Below are positions 34,021-43,947 of a stretch of DNA of 53,551 nucleotides, piece after piece. The translations under genes were made by a program, and so were the position numbers. The number at the start of each line of letters is the position of its first letter. The first letter of the stretch is position 1. Source of the DNA: Methanosarcinales archaeon (GTDB taxonomy: Archaea > Halobacteriota > Methanosarcinia > Methanosarcinales > Methanocomedenaceae); NCBI GenBank assembly GCA_021108405.1, contig JAIOQW010000259.1, positions 1 through 53,551 on the forward strand. Direction: 5' to 3'. The notes under the pieces were generated by a model. The model did no database searches. It saw only the letters and a list, made by a program, of their open reading frames with translations, and was not told where the DNA came from.

Positions 34021-35556
34021 TTGTCAGCTATGATCACTATTGAATTAAATGATGTTGAAGTAGAAATAAAAAAAGGTTCAACTCTTGCTGATATTCTTAA
34101 AAAGACCAAAACGTCATATACTAAAGATGCTACAATAGGCATTGTCAAAGGCGGAGAAGAGAAAAAAACACTGACCACTGAATATAGCATATTTACTAAT
34201 AAAGGTGAGTTCAAGATCGAAGTGGACCCTGAAAAAACTGAACTGGTAAATATATGGCTTTCCCATTTCACGGATTCAAACCTACAGGTTCACTGGGCAA
34301 CCCCTGATGTTACGGCTTTCGGGCCCATATCAACAGATATTAAGACTGATAGGGATACATATGAATACCAGCGGTATGATGTGATCTTCGGGGCTGGTGG
34401 GTATGATGCAAAAAATACCTATTTATTATTTGCAAAAGACAGGCATAATGCATCATACGGAGGATACAACGGTGGTATTTTTGCCAGGGTAATAAGCGGT
34501 AAGAATATTATTGCTAAACTGGATCATGGAGATTCCATAGACAGGATAGAACCTGTTATTAAATGGGAAACCCTGACAGATAAAGTTATCACCACTGATC
34601 TGGATTTGCTTTTGGAAAACGGCATGAAGATATTTACCTATATCTCAGTGGATCTCAGACAGGATTCACCTCAGGGTGCAGAGCATTTTCTCGGAGCTGT
34701 TCGTAAAGGACTGTTCAATGTCAGCGATAGTTCAAGTTCTTATATTGTAGATGATGTCCTTAAAGGTGAGATATGTCCGTTCGAATCACTGGATTCCAGA
34801 TCAGAGGGAACTGTTGCCATACGGACAAAGGGTATTGGTATGGGTAGAGCGTTCATCTCAAAAGAGGATCGGACAAGCAGTGCAGTGCATTCTATAATAG
34901 GGACTGTTACAAAGGGACTGGAACTTGTCAAACTTGCAGAGAACACTCACAAACTGGAGATCAGGGTAAATCCTCAACAGGTAATGTTCCTTGGACTAAA
35001 TATTGATGAAGCAAAGGCAAAAGCGCAGGAGCAAGGACTTGCTATAGAGATTGACGGAGACAGCTCAGATCAGGCAATTATAGTTGAACAAGATCCCAGG
35101 ACCACGATGGAGATCCTTAAGGAGAAAAAAGTTTCCGTGTTAGGTATTCCACCTGAACTACTGCTGCATATTAAGTTCTATTATGATAAGGCTCCTATTA
35201 CCATAGAATATCTAAGGCATGCTCTAAAGTTAAAGGAGCGACCCGTAGGTCCTCTTTCGGTTTTTCTTACCTATGAAAATACTATTCTTTTTAAGACCAT
35301 TAAAAGAGCAGAAGGATATAAAGAACTAATGCCTGAGAATACCCCGGTAGAAAAAGTCATTGCCGGAGAGATGGGAGTAACAAACCAGGCCTCCAGACAG
35401 TATGGTATTATAGGTATAAAGAATGAAGATGATGAGCGCTATGGTCCCACAGGAGAGAAGTTCCACAGTACGAATATTATAGGCCGGGTTATAGATGCTG
35501 AAAAGTTAAAATCTGTCACCCAGGGAGATATCGTCTATATCATGGAGGTGGATTAA
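34021..35556 (+). CDS. mmp3: Methanogenesis marker protein 3
   Basis: This 511-residue protein belongs to a family restricted to organisms with methyl-coenzyme M reductase. It starts with a ubiquitin/ThiS-like strand region (ITIELNDVEVEIKKGSTLAD) and continues as mixed alpha/beta sequence without recognised enzymatic motifs. Mmp3 has been linked with McrC and other marker proteins in activation of the reductase. Start: TTG 34021 with AGGAAAGG just upstream, or ATG 34030. It is the first gene of a tight mmp operon; the next ATG follows its stop codon directly. Confidence 0.88.
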   Translation: MSAMITIELNDVEVEIKKGSTLADILKKTKTSYTKDATIGIVKGGEEKKTLTTEYSIFTNKGEFKIEVDPEKTELVNIWLSHFTDSNLQVHWATPDVTAFGPISTDIKTDRDTYEYQRYDVIFGAGGYDAKNTYLLFAKDRHNASYGGYNGGIFARVISGKNIIAKLDHGDSIDRIEPVIKWETLTDKVITTDLDLLLENGMKIFTYISVDLRQDSPQGAEHFLGAVRKGLFNVSDSSSSYIVDDVLKGEICPFESLDSRSEGTVAIRTKGIGMGRAFISKEDRTSSAVHSIIGTVTKGLELVKLAENTHKLEIRVNPQQVMFLGLNIDEAKAKAQEQGLAIEIDGDSSDQAIIVEQDPRTTMEILKEKKVSVLGIPPELLLHIKFYYDKAPITIEYLRHALKLKERPVGPLSVFLTYENTILFKTIKRAEGYKELMPENTPVEKVIAGEMGVTNQASRQYGIIGIKNEDDERYGPTGEKFHSTNIIGRVIDAEKLKSVTQGDIVYIMEVD

Positions 35557-35997
35557 ATGGTTGAGGAAGAGATCATTAATAAGATGGTTGTTCTGAATTC
35601 TACCTATACCCTTCCAAGTGATATAGTGATCAAGATCTATGAAAGTAAAGCAGATGTAACTGTTAAAGAAACATGTTTCGGTCTTATTATCCAGGGTACG
35701 ATATCTGAAGTTAATAAGGCTGTCAAAGAGATACGAAATATAGATCCGTTGCGGATATTTGTTAAGGAACGAGGTGTACCCCCCGGAGATTCATACCGGT
35801 GTAGAGCAGGGCGGGGTGGTGGTGTAAAACCAGGTTTTCATATGCATGAAGTTGAAAATAAATTACTTCCATATATCACGGGAGCTTTAGAAGAGATCGA
35901 AAAAGGAATTCCTTACGAAAGGCCTGTTAAACCCCATGATATTACTATTAAAAGATTGAAAGAAATAATTAATGAAGAGGCCGCACAGGCGAAATGA
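35557..35997 (+). CDS. mmp6: Methanogenesis marker protein 6
   Basis: This 146-residue protein has the family-typical core FVKERGVPPGDSYRCRAGRG followed by a C-terminal helix (ITGALEEIEKGIPYERPVKP). It starts immediately after the mmp3 stop codon, so both are coupled. The family is found together with mcr genes; its exact role in methyl-coenzyme M reductase maturation is not defined here. Confidence 0.86.
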   Translation: MVEEEIINKMVVLNSTYTLPSDIVIKIYESKADVTVKETCFGLIIQGTISEVNKAVKEIRNIDPLRIFVKERGVPPGDSYRCRAGRGGGVKPGFHMHEVENKLLPYITGALEEIEKGIPYERPVKPHDITIKRLKEIINEEAAQAK

Positions 35998-36007
35998 GGT
36001 TATCAAG

Positions 36008-36487
36008 ATGGTCAAGGTTTTCATTTATCCCAGTAATAGTCTGATATTATCAGATCTTGTAGACAGGTTTGGTCATGAGCCGCTTGCTGTAATGCATGAG
36101 ATAGGAAAGAAGATAAAAACAGCAGGACTGGATTCACCGCCGATCAATATTACACCCGAAGATCCGAAAAAAGGATTGAAATATGCGGCTGTAGAAGTGC
36201 CATCAGGAGTGCGTGGCAGAATGTCATTGCTTGGTCCATTGTTGGAAGAAGCACAGGCAGCGATTATTGTTAACGGCCAGGATATCTCCTTTGGGTGTAT
36301 GGGGTGTGCCCGGACCAACGAACTTATAACATTTCTTATCAAGGCAAAGAATATACCCACACTGGACCTGGATTATCCGAGAACAGAAGAAACAGCTAGG
36401 GATTTCGTGCATCAGATACACGAATTCCTCGCAGGACTGGATAATATCAAGACAGGTACATCTGATCAAAGCAGTGGAGATGAATAA
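36008..36487 (+). CDS. mmp5: Methanogenesis marker protein 5
   Basis: This 159-residue protein begins [23 protein letters not shown] 36008 is preferred over the frame-extended 35972 because MVKVFIYP is the usual N-terminus and AGAGG/GAGGTT precedes it. A CxxC motif ([12 protein letters not shown], about residues 97-108) may bind metal. It sits 10 bp after mmp6 and 2 bp before mmp15. It is restricted to mcr-bearing archaea. Confidence 0.86.
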   Translation: MVKVFIYPSNSLILSDLVDRFGHEPLAVMHEIGKKIKTAGLDSPPINITPEDPKKGLKYAAVEVPSGVRGRMSLLGPLLEEAQAAIIVNGQDISFGCMGCARTNELITFLIKAKNIPTLDLDYPRTEETARDFVHQIHEFLAGLDNIKTGTSDQSSGDE

Positions 36488-36489
36488 AG

Positions 36490-37731
36490 ATGGTACAAGA
36501 AGACCTGGTCAGGATCGCTCATTTGTCATGTGGCAGTGAATATAGCGGTATCCAGAAAGAGATTGAGACGGCTGCGGAAATAGTAAATGCCAGAGTTTTT
36601 TATCCGGAAATTTCTATTGAGGAAGTTCAGCAGGTGCAGGACGATTTTGGGCTCCATGTAGCCAGTTCTGATCTGGGACTAATAATGGCAAGAGCCAGGG
36701 TATTAGTAGAAGGCAATACCAATGCCGATGCCGTATTGATAACTACTTGTTTTAGATGTGCCGAAGGTGCTGTAGTACGTAATGAGTTACGCAGGTACAT
36801 TTACGAGAATTCTGACCTTCCGGTAATAAGTTATTCATTCACTGAAAGGACTACGTCCGGTACACTTCTCACAAGACTGGAGGCCCTGACCACAACTGCC
36901 AGACGGCGCAGTCTGCTTGCCAGGGAACATCAGGAAGGATTGACTGCCGGCATAGATTCAGGTTCTACAACGACCAAATCTGTGGTCATGAAAGATGATA
37001 AAGTAATTGGCAGGGGCTGGGTCCCTACTACAAATGTAATACAAAGTGCCAACGAAGCCTATAATAAGGCCCTGGAAACAGCAGGAGTAAACAGGGATGA
37101 GATACAGGCACTGGGTGTTACTGGGTATGGCAGGTTTTTAATAAAAGAAGAATTTAATGCTGATTTGGTGCAGGAAGAGATAACAGTTAACTCGAAAGGC
37201 GCAGTATATCTTGCAGACAGCCAGCGTGGAACTGCAACTGTGATAGACATCGGAGGTATGGATAATAAAGCCATCTCTATACAGGACGGGATTCCTGGCA
37301 TGTTCACCATGGGTGGTATATGTGCAGGAGCATCCGGCAGGTTCCTGGAGATGACCGCCAAACGTCTGGGTGTAGATATTACCGAGTTGGGTGCCCTTGC
37401 AGTTAAGGGAATGCAGCAGAATGTGGAGATGAACAGTTATTGTATTGTATTTGGTATACAGAGTCTGGTAAATTCGCTGTCAAAAGGTTCGGTACCAGAG
37501 GATGTAGCAGCTGCATCATGCCATAGTGTAGTAGAACAAGTGTTTGAGCAGCAATTACAGGAAGTTGAGGTAAAAGAGCCATTGATAATGGTAGGTGGGT
37601 CTTCACTTATTGAAGGTGTACCTAAGGCTATGGAGGATATGCTTAATATTAAGGTAGTGGTTCCGCCGGATTCCCAGTATATAGGTGCTGTAGGTTCTGC
37701 GTTATTAGCCTCCGGTTTTATAAATAAATAA
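36490..37731 (+). CDS. mmp15: Methanogenesis marker protein 15 (BadF/HgdC-type ATPase)
   Basis: This 413-residue protein has an N-terminal about 145-residue region followed by an ASKHA-fold ATPase like the activators of 2-hydroxyacyl-CoA dehydratases: [18 protein letters not shown] (phosphate 1), [12 protein letters not shown] and [15 protein letters not shown]. In the relatives, a cluster bridging two subunits fires low-potential electrons using ATP, so a similar reductive activation role for the methyl-coenzyme M reductase nickel site is plausible. Cys residues in ICAGASG and in HLSCGSEY near the N-terminus could be ligands. Confidence 0.9.
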   Translation: MVQEDLVRIAHLSCGSEYSGIQKEIETAAEIVNARVFYPEISIEEVQQVQDDFGLHVASSDLGLIMARARVLVEGNTNADAVLITTCFRCAEGAVVRNELRRYIYENSDLPVISYSFTERTTSGTLLTRLEALTTTARRRSLLAREHQEGLTAGIDSGSTTTKSVVMKDDKVIGRGWVPTTNVIQSANEAYNKALETAGVNRDEIQALGVTGYGRFLIKEEFNADLVQEEITVNSKGAVYLADSQRGTATVIDIGGMDNKAISIQDGIPGMFTMGGICAGASGRFLEMTAKRLGVDITELGALAVKGMQQNVEMNSYCIVFGIQSLVNSLSKGSVPEDVAAASCHSVVEQVFEQQLQEVEVKEPLIMVGGSSLIEGVPKAMEDMLNIKVVVPPDSQYIGAVGSALLASGFINK

Positions 37732-37772
37732 CTAAATAATTAAATAAATAGACTCTTTAGGAAGCGGCACTG

Positions 37773-38381
37773 ATGGAAGAATATGAGAAAATTATTGTGG
37801 AATCAGATGAAGAAACGGGTGCTGATGTATATAATCGAGTTATTATTGATGTGCTGTCAGACCTGGCACTCGGTAGAGTGCTGGAAAAGGTCAGGGCCTA
37901 TATTGATGTAAAAGAACCGGTATTTATTTTTGTAGCTCTGCGCCGGTATGGACTTCCGTCTATTCGCCTTAGTGATTTTGCAGAAGTGGATATGGGTGAT
38001 TACGGCAAAAATGAGGTTGCGATCAATCTGTTAAAAGAGTCCTATATCCCACAGCTTTTAAACAAATTGTGGGAGAGATACGGTAAGGGCAATATTGAAC
38101 ACTCTGAACGTAATATGATCATTGTACATACTCCGGAATATTTCACTGAGGTGGATATCTTACGAGAGATGGTTATTGATGAGAAAATAGCCCAGATCAA
38201 TGACAGGATAATGGATGCTATGTTAAGGATTATACCTGAAGGGTTCAGGGTCAGATATCACCAGCTTACTGAGGAATATATTTTATTCGTGGCATCTGAG
38301 GACCCTATTAAGCAGGAGTGGAAGGATAGAGCATTTACTATTCGAAATGGTCTGATAAAAGGAGGGAAAGATAATGCTTGA
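37773..38381 (+). CDS. mmp17: Methanogenesis marker protein 17
   Basis: This 202-residue protein matches the marker 17 family: two related alpha/beta halves, with HTPEYFTEVDILREMVIDEK in the second. Mmp17, with Mmp7, McrC and Mmp3, has been found in complexes that activate methyl-coenzyme M reductase. Its 3' end overlaps mmp7 by 8 bp, fitting a stoichiometric pair. Confidence 0.87.
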   Translation: MEEYEKIIVESDEETGADVYNRVIIDVLSDLALGRVLEKVRAYIDVKEPVFIFVALRRYGLPSIRLSDFAEVDMGDYGKNEVAINLLKESYIPQLLNKLWERYGKGNIEHSERNMIIVHTPEYFTEVDILREMVIDEKIAQINDRIMDAMLRIIPEGFRVRYHQLTEEYILFVASEDPIKQEWKDRAFTIRNGLIKGGKDNA

Positions 38382-39300
38382 ACCAATGATGTATGAAGGA
38401 GGTGTATATAAGCATAATCACCTTGTGGAGCTGGTAGAAGACCTTGGAGGATATATTCTTCAAACCAATGTTATGCAAACAGAAATCATCATTATCATGC
38501 TGGTACCCATGAAGGATATTCACTTAGTAGAGAATATGACAAAAAAACTGCTGGGAGTATTAACACGTGCACCACTATCAGGAACTGAGATAGCAGTAGT
38601 GGCTCCTACTTTAGCATATCATCATTTACCTCATCCTGACTGTGATATTGCCGAGTTCCTGCGCCGAAAGGGTGCTAAGACCAATATGATCGGGCTTGCG
38701 AGAGGTGTGGGTGCAAGGGTATGCCAGATAACGGCCCATGAGCGCAACCTGATTAATGAACATGATGTGGCTGTATACATCCTTGGCAATTTCAAGCATT
38801 GTATTGTTGAGAATAAACCCAAGATCTTTGAAGGTATTAAGATCCCTCTTGTGGTTACCGGGGCTCCTGAAATTGATGTAGAAGAGATATCTATGGCTGA
38901 TGCGTATGTGGGGAATCTGGGGAGAATAGCTCATAGAATGCGTAAGGGTCCTGAAATGTGGGCTATGGATGAAGCAGTAGAAGTTGTAGGCGAGATCCTG
39001 GATAAAGAAAGGAATGAGATAAGCAAGGATCCATTATGTGTTATGCCGCCCAGAGTGAAAAAAGAGATAGAGGATCAGATCCCTGAAATTGCTGATGTAC
39101 TCTCTCCACTACCTGTCACCTTAATGCTTAAGGGAATGAGGGTCAAACTGGATTATGATGAATTCCATAAAAGGATAGAGAATATATCATTTGTGGAAGG
39201 TGTAAAATTAAAGGACATCGCTTACATCAAAAAGGGACTTCTTAAGAACTACATATTAGTAGAGATCAAACCTAAGAGTGAGACCGGGTTTATTATTTAA
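38374..39300 (+). CDS. mmp7: Methanogenesis marker protein 7
   Basis: This 308-residue protein matches the marker 7 family. Recognisable parts include EMMYEG-like start ([14 protein letters not shown]), the Arg/Gly-rich [20 protein letters not shown], and [20 protein letters not shown]. It is known as a McrC-associated protein. It is the last gene of the mmp run, and its stop codon overlaps the convergent purC stop by 8 bp, which fixes the end of the operon. Confidence 0.87.
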   Translation: MLEPMMYEGGVYKHNHLVELVEDLGGYILQTNVMQTEIIIIMLVPMKDIHLVENMTKKLLGVLTRAPLSGTEIAVVAPTLAYHHLPHPDCDIAEFLRRKGAKTNMIGLARGVGARVCQITAHERNLINEHDVAVYILGNFKHCIVENKPKIFEGIKIPLVVTGAPEIDVEEISMADAYVGNLGRIAHRMRKGPEMWAMDEAVEVVGEILDKERNEISKDPLCVMPPRVKKEIEDQIPEIADVLSPLPVTLMLKGMRVKLDYDEFHKRIENISFVEGVKLKDIAYIKKGLLKNYILVEIKPKSETGFII

Positions 39301-40009
39301 TTACTTCAGGTACTATCCTGCGTGCCACTTCATGGTATGCTGATGCCAGGTCACCTTTATCAAACCTGAATATATCTTTATCCAATGAATTTTTTGTCTG
39401 TTTATCCCAAAACCTGCAGGTATCACATGATATCTCATCACCAAGTACGATCTCATTTCCTCTACGCCCGAACTCAAGTTTAAAATCAGGGATCAATAGT
39501 CCTCTTGGTTCTAAAAAGCTTATCAGTATATCATTGATGATAAGTGCGGTTTTACGGATTTGAGCCAGTTCTTCTTTTGTAGCAAGTCCCAATGCTGCTG
39601 CAATATCTTCATTTAGCATGGGGTCGTGTCGTTCATCGTCTTTATAGTCCATTACGACTACTGGTGGTTCCAGGGGTTGACCTTGCTTAAATGGATATTT
39701 TTTAACAATTGAACCTGCTGCTATATTGCGGACAATGACCTCTACTAAAATGATCTCTATGGCATCCACTACCATCTCATTATCGGAAAACATATATTTG
39801 TAGTGTGTCTTGATATTGTTTTCTTCTAATAGTCCAAAGATCCTTTTGGATATTATGGCATTATAATAGCCCTTTTTCGGTACTGAACTTTTTTTGGCCC
39901 CGTCAAAGGCAGTGAGGCTGTTCCTGAACTCCATGACCAGTAGATCAGGATCATCTGTCTTGTAGACTGTTTTGGCTTTACCGGAATTTAATATTTCCAT
40001 TTTTTTCAT
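39293..40009 (-). CDS. purC: SAICAR synthetase (phosphoribosylaminoimidazole-succinocarboxamide synthase)
   Basis: This 238-residue enzyme of purine synthesis ligates aspartate to CAIR with ATP. Motifs seen: [19 protein letters not shown] (nucleotide loop), [30 protein letters not shown] and [13 protein letters not shown] with [12 protein letters not shown]. Length is that of the short prokaryotic form. It is transcribed convergently to the mmp operon. A TAG-AATC leader with GGAGG (about 40020, minus strand) precedes the ATG at 40009. Confidence 0.95.
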   Translation of the reverse strand: MKKMEILNSGKAKTVYKTDDPDLLVMEFRNSLTAFDGAKKSSVPKKGYYNAIISKRIFGLLEENNIKTHYKYMFSDNEMVVDAIEIILVEVIVRNIAAGSIVKKYPFKQGQPLEPPVVVMDYKDDERHDPMLNEDIAAALGLATKEELAQIRKTALIINDILISFLEPRGLLIPDFKLEFGRRGNEIVLGDEISCDTCRFWDKQTKNSLDKDIFRFDKGDLASAYHEVARRIVPEVIK

Positions 40010-40395
40010 ATGATTCTACCTCCATGAAAAGTCAATTAATGTGTTATAACAATATAATCCTTGCCAAAAATATAATTGCTGAACTGGAAGCAATCAAATT
40101 ATAGCACTCCACAAGTGTAATTTGGAACTCTATATGACTGCCACAGAGAGCACAGAGGACACAGAGAAGAAAAATTCTGTGATCCTAAGTGTTCTCTGTG
40201 GCTATTATTTTTGCCCTCTGATTTGTAGTGGATACAAATCAATAATTACATAGACACGGATACATTCAACTCCTGCGGAGTTGAATGCCTGCAACGCCTA
40301 AGAGGCGTGCAGGTAACACAGATTTACACGGATTTAATGTTGTTTGGGGGTTGATATCATAAGATTCTATTAAGTTTGTGATAGAAGGTATTTGT
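40010..40395. other. Intergenic stretch with several hairpins
   Basis: GCCACAGAGA (40140-40149) and TCTCTGTGGC (40192-40201) form perfect 10-bp arms with CACAGAG repeats inside. CATTCAACTCC-TGC-GGAGTTGAATG (40263-40287) is a perfect 11-bp hairpin, followed at once by CCTGCAACGCCT-AAG-AGGCGTGCAGG (40288-40313). These hairpins are flanked by GACACGGAT and ACACGGATT units, which recur near 44-65. No gene is seen. Confidence 0.55.
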
Positions 40396-40458
40396 GAACA
40401 AAATCCTCACTAGCGCTCGGATTTTCTTGAGTATTTCAAGTTATACTTGATATTCTAT
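40396..40458 (+). repeat. Modular hairpin element, copy E (minimal form)
   Basis: The opening hairpin AAAATCC..GGATTTT is joined via TTCTTGAGTAT to the terminal TTCAAG-TTATA-CTTGAT hairpin. Inner cassettes are absent, as in copy B. Confidence 0.8.
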
Positions 40459-40522
40459 CAAAATCAAATCCGTGTTAATCCGTGTTAATCTGTGTCTGAA
40501 AAAAAACAAATAATTCCGTAAG

Positions 40523-41872
40523 TCAAAATGCTAATTTGGTGGTTTCATTTTCTTGACTATAAACTAACAACCATGCCCACAATGGAATATATATGATCTT
40601 CTTATCATCAAATTCAATCTCCTGATAATGCTCATCAGTAATGATAACACCTTTTGTCAACCCGAATGTATCCATAGCTTCTAACAGTCCGGCTTCTTCT
40701 CTCTTTCTTACCTTTTTATCTTCAATATCATAACTGACCTGGATAAGTTCAGTGATATTACGACCCTGCCTTATCACAAAATCGACTTCATTCTTATTTT
40801 TCCAGTAAAATATATCGTAATTTCGTCGTTTTAGCTCAATATATACCAGATTTTCCATCAACCGTCCGATATCCCTTGAAAAATTAAATGCTACAGCATT
40901 TCTCAAACCGCAGTCAATGGAATATACTTTTTTTGGATTCTTCATTTGCTGCTTTAAAGAATAAGCAAACATATGTATTTGAAATGCTAAATATGATCTT
41001 TCAAAATACGAGAAGTAATCCTTTATTGTATTCTCATGTGCACCTATGAGATTGCCGATTTTATGATAACTGAGAGCATTCGAGATATTGCTTAACAAAT
41101 AATATGCAGTCTCTTCCAGTTTAGATACATGCCTTATATCAAAACGTGGAATAATATCCCTGTATATTATATCCTTATAATATTCCTTCATAATAAATTC
41201 ACGCATGTTTTCATTGACCTGAAGTATCTCAGGGAAAGTACCGAACTGAAAAATCTGTAAAAGATAGTGCCGTAAGGTATCTTTTTTTAGATAATTCATT
41301 TCATATACTTCTTTTACATCAGTTGATCGGGTTACTTTTTCATTTTTTAATCGAAGAAATTCAGCAAAATTGAAAGGAAATACTTCAAATTGCAGATTTC
41401 GACCTGTTAAAAGTGTTGCTAGGTCTGATGAAAGCATAGACGCATTTGATCCTGTTATTATAAATTTGACTTTTTCATCCATGTCATACATGGATTTGAC
41501 CCACTTTTCCCACCCTGGAATACTCTGTACCTCATCAAAGAATACAAAAGTCTTTCCATTCGGGTTTTTGCTTTTAAGATAGTCGCTATATAATGCATTA
41601 AGACTCTGCGGGTCATTTCGTATCCTGACATATGCAGGATCGTCTAAATTGGCATATAGTATATTCTCCGGAGGTATGTTGTTTAAGAGAGTATCAATAA
41701 GCTGATACAGTAAGTATGTTTTTCCTGATCTTCTGACCCCGGTGATTGCAAGTATATATTTAGTTTCAAGAAATGGAATAATCCCGGATTTAATATCCCG
41801 TTCTATTCCAGTTGGAAATTGATCTCCTCTCCAGTGCCTGTTCTGTTTTATTAATATCTCTTCATAGGTCAT
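40523..41872 (-). CDS. Stand-alone AAA ATPase with DUF4143
   Basis: This 449-residue protein has an AAA_14-type N-terminal domain: ITGVRRSGKTYLLYQLI (Walker A), KTFVFFDEVQ (Walker B), KFIITGSNASML (sensor). A C-terminal DUF4143 domain follows, with SYHKIGNLIGAHENTIKDYF (helix-turn-helix-like) and a nuclease-like tail NKNEVDFVIRQG. Such proteins are abundant in archaeal genomes and often mobile; their role is not settled, and some behave like defence or toxin-linked ATPases. It lies as a single gene between hairpin element E and the histidine kinase. Confidence 0.86.
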   Translation of the reverse strand: MTYEEILIKQNRHWRGDQFPTGIERDIKSGIIPFLETKYILAITGVRRSGKTYLLYQLIDTLLNNIPPENILYANLDDPAYVRIRNDPQSLNALYSDYLKSKNPNGKTFVFFDEVQSIPGWEKWVKSMYDMDEKVKFIITGSNASMLSSDLATLLTGRNLQFEVFPFNFAEFLRLKNEKVTRSTDVKEVYEMNYLKKDTLRHYLLQIFQFGTFPEILQVNENMREFIMKEYYKDIIYRDIIPRFDIRHVSKLEETAYYLLSNISNALSYHKIGNLIGAHENTIKDYFSYFERSYLAFQIHMFAYSLKQQMKNPKKVYSIDCGLRNAVAFNFSRDIGRLMENLVYIELKRRNYDIFYWKNKNEVDFVIRQGRNITELIQVSYDIEDKKVRKREEAGLLEAMDTFGLTKGVIITDEHYQEIEFDDKKIIYIPLWAWLLVYSQENETTKLAF

Positions 41873-41926
41873 TATCCATAATATAGTGAGTATTATATTT
41901 AATTTTTTCTCAGTATAGTGCGGATA

Positions 41927-43651
41927 CTACAACAAAATTATAAACTTGCTCCCCTTCCCAACTTCACTCTCAACCCTGATACTACCTCCATGCTGTTCTA
42001 TAATACCTTTACATACGGCAAGTCCGAGCCCGCTACCACCAAACTCACGTCTTGATCCCATATCTACCTGATAGAACTTATCAAAGATGTGGTCCAGTTC
42101 ATCATGTGGAATTCCAATTCCAGTATCGCTGACTGTGATCTGAGGATGTCCGTTCATCATTTGTGCTTGTATACTGATCTCACCTTCCCTGGTAAATTTT
42201 AATGCATTGTTAATAAGATTTACAAGAACCTGTACCAGTCTGTCATAATCGGCCTTAACCGGAAATGAATCACCCTGCATGTCAGCATAAATTCGAATTC
42301 CTTTTTCCTCTGCAGCTTTTTTCATACTATCAACCGATTCTTCAATAACATCTAATAAGTCTATAGCTTTACAGTTAAGTTTCAAGTTTCCTGTCTCAAG
42401 CCTGGATATATCAAGTAGGTCACCAATAAGCCTGTTCTGCCGGTCAATATTGCGATCAATGATCTGCAGCATCTCGTCTCTTGTGCTTTCATCTTTTTTG
42501 GAACCAGGAAGTATCTTGAGGACATCAAGTGAGAGTTTAATTGAAGTAAGTGGTGTTCTAAGTTCATGTGATACCATTGAAATGAACTCGGATTTTAATC
42601 TGTCGAGTTGCTTCAATTTTGTGTTTGCAGTCTCTAATTCAATATTTGATCTTCTTAGATCAACTGTCTTGATCTTGACTTCCATCTCAAGCTCTTTATT
42701 CCATTTAGAGAACATTGATACGATGATCCCGCAGCCTATAATGATGCCCAATATAACGACCACAATAAACAGTATCTGCTTCTCATAAACAGAATATACT
42801 AACTTTTCTATCTTTTCTTCAGGAACACTTAAACCTATGATCCAATCAATATTACGACATTCAACAGGTGTATATACTACAATTTGCTGCTCTTTAGTAT
42901 ATTCATCAAAATAATAACAAGAACCATCTTTTTTTTCTATCTGTTCATTTATCATGTAAGCAAATGAAGAATTATTATCACAGAAATTCCCTATATATTT
43001 TTTCCCGATCATTTCCTTATGTGCTTCATCATACAGGCACTGTCCGGATTCTGAGATCACATATACATATCCATCCTCTTTTGATACGACATCATCAAGG
43101 AACCACTCAGAAATAGTAGTCATTTCAATGTTAGCAAAAATTACACCTTTAAATGTATTGTTAGAATAAATAGGCATTCCAATGGTAGATCTAATATCAT
43201 CCCGGCCCTTTGGAAGATAAGTAATAATGTATACATTTCCCTTCTCTTTTGCACAATCAAATAGACGGCTCAAATCAGTTCCACTTATATTAGTACCTAC
43301 TCCTGCTTGAGAATACGGGTGCCCGGTTGCTATAATTCCGCTACTATTTATAAACCCCATACATGAAAAGCATTCCAATTGCCGGGAAAAATCTATGAAA
43401 TGTTTAGGCATATCTTCTGTGGGTTTATCAGATACATCAATTCCCAGTTTCCAGATAAGAAAGGTCTTCTCATCAAAAAAACCTTCAATTCCAGCAGCAC
43501 ATTGTCGAATTAACAATTGTTGCTGCTTATTAAACTGATCCCTGACAAGATCATTGACTTCCTTATTTGTGATGTACCCTAAACACGCTACTACGATTAT
43601 TAATAAAGCGGCGGCAACAAGGATTATATTTCTTTTATATGGCATGATCAA
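41927..43651 (-). CDS. Sensor histidine kinase with extracellular Cache domain
   Basis: This is a 574-residue membrane kinase. TM1 is at about 9-27. A double-Cache-type sensor spans about 30-280 (DGYVYVISESGQCLYDE, YTPVECRNIDWIIGLSVP). TM2 (ILFIVVVILGIIIGC) is at about 285-308. A coiled coil is followed by HisKA with VSHELRTPLTSIK (phospho-His about residue 362) and HATPase_c with LVNLINNALK (N box), DTGIGI and GSGLGLAVC (G boxes). No receiver domain or adjacent response regulator is present, so its partner is encoded elsewhere or the signal goes to an orphan regulator. The ligand is unknown. Confidence 0.92.
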   Translation of the reverse strand: MIMPYKRNIILVAAALLIIVVACLGYITNKEVNDLVRDQFNKQQQLLIRQCAAGIEGFFDEKTFLIWKLGIDVSDKPTEDMPKHFIDFSRQLECFSCMGFINSSGIIATGHPYSQAGVGTNISGTDLSRLFDCAKEKGNVYIITYLPKGRDDIRSTIGMPIYSNNTFKGVIFANIEMTTISEWFLDDVVSKEDGYVYVISESGQCLYDEAHKEMIGKKYIGNFCDNNSSFAYMINEQIEKKDGSCYYFDEYTKEQQIVVYTPVECRNIDWIIGLSVPEEKIEKLVYSVYEKQILFIVVVILGIIIGCGIIVSMFSKWNKELEMEVKIKTVDLRRSNIELETANTKLKQLDRLKSEFISMVSHELRTPLTSIKLSLDVLKILPGSKKDESTRDEMLQIIDRNIDRQNRLIGDLLDISRLETGNLKLNCKAIDLLDVIEESVDSMKKAAEEKGIRIYADMQGDSFPVKADYDRLVQVLVNLINNALKFTREGEISIQAQMMNGHPQITVSDTGIGIPHDELDHIFDKFYQVDMGSRREFGGSGLGLAVCKGIIEQHGGSIRVESEVGKGSKFIILL

Positions 43652-43716
43652 TAGACCGGATAGAGCAGTTGGTTATACTAGACTATTTACGTTTATCTTA
43701 GTTATAATATTAACTT

Positions 43717-43878
43717 AGAAAATCCTCCCTTCTGTCGGATTTTCTTGACTGAAGCTTCGAAGAAGCTGAGGATTAGAAGATTTGCAGAATCTTCACCTGA
43801 CATTCCAGAGGAATGGAGGATTAGAAAATGTGAATGGAGTGAGCATTTTCGATATATCAAGTTATACTTGATATACTA
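43717..43878 (+). repeat. Modular hairpin element, copy F (two-slot form)
   Basis: Order: opening hairpin (43719-43744), slot 1 = GCTTC-GAA-GAAGC, constant GAAGATT-TGCA-GAATCTTC, slot 2 = CATTCC-AGA-GGAATG, GAAAATG..CATTTTC, terminal hairpin. It fills the divergent region between the histidine kinase and the ATPase gene. Confidence 0.87.
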
Positions 43879-43947
43879 CAAGAAATTAAACTCTAATATC
43901 GCATTACACCAAAAGATTTATTATACCGGAATACAATCCTTAGGATT

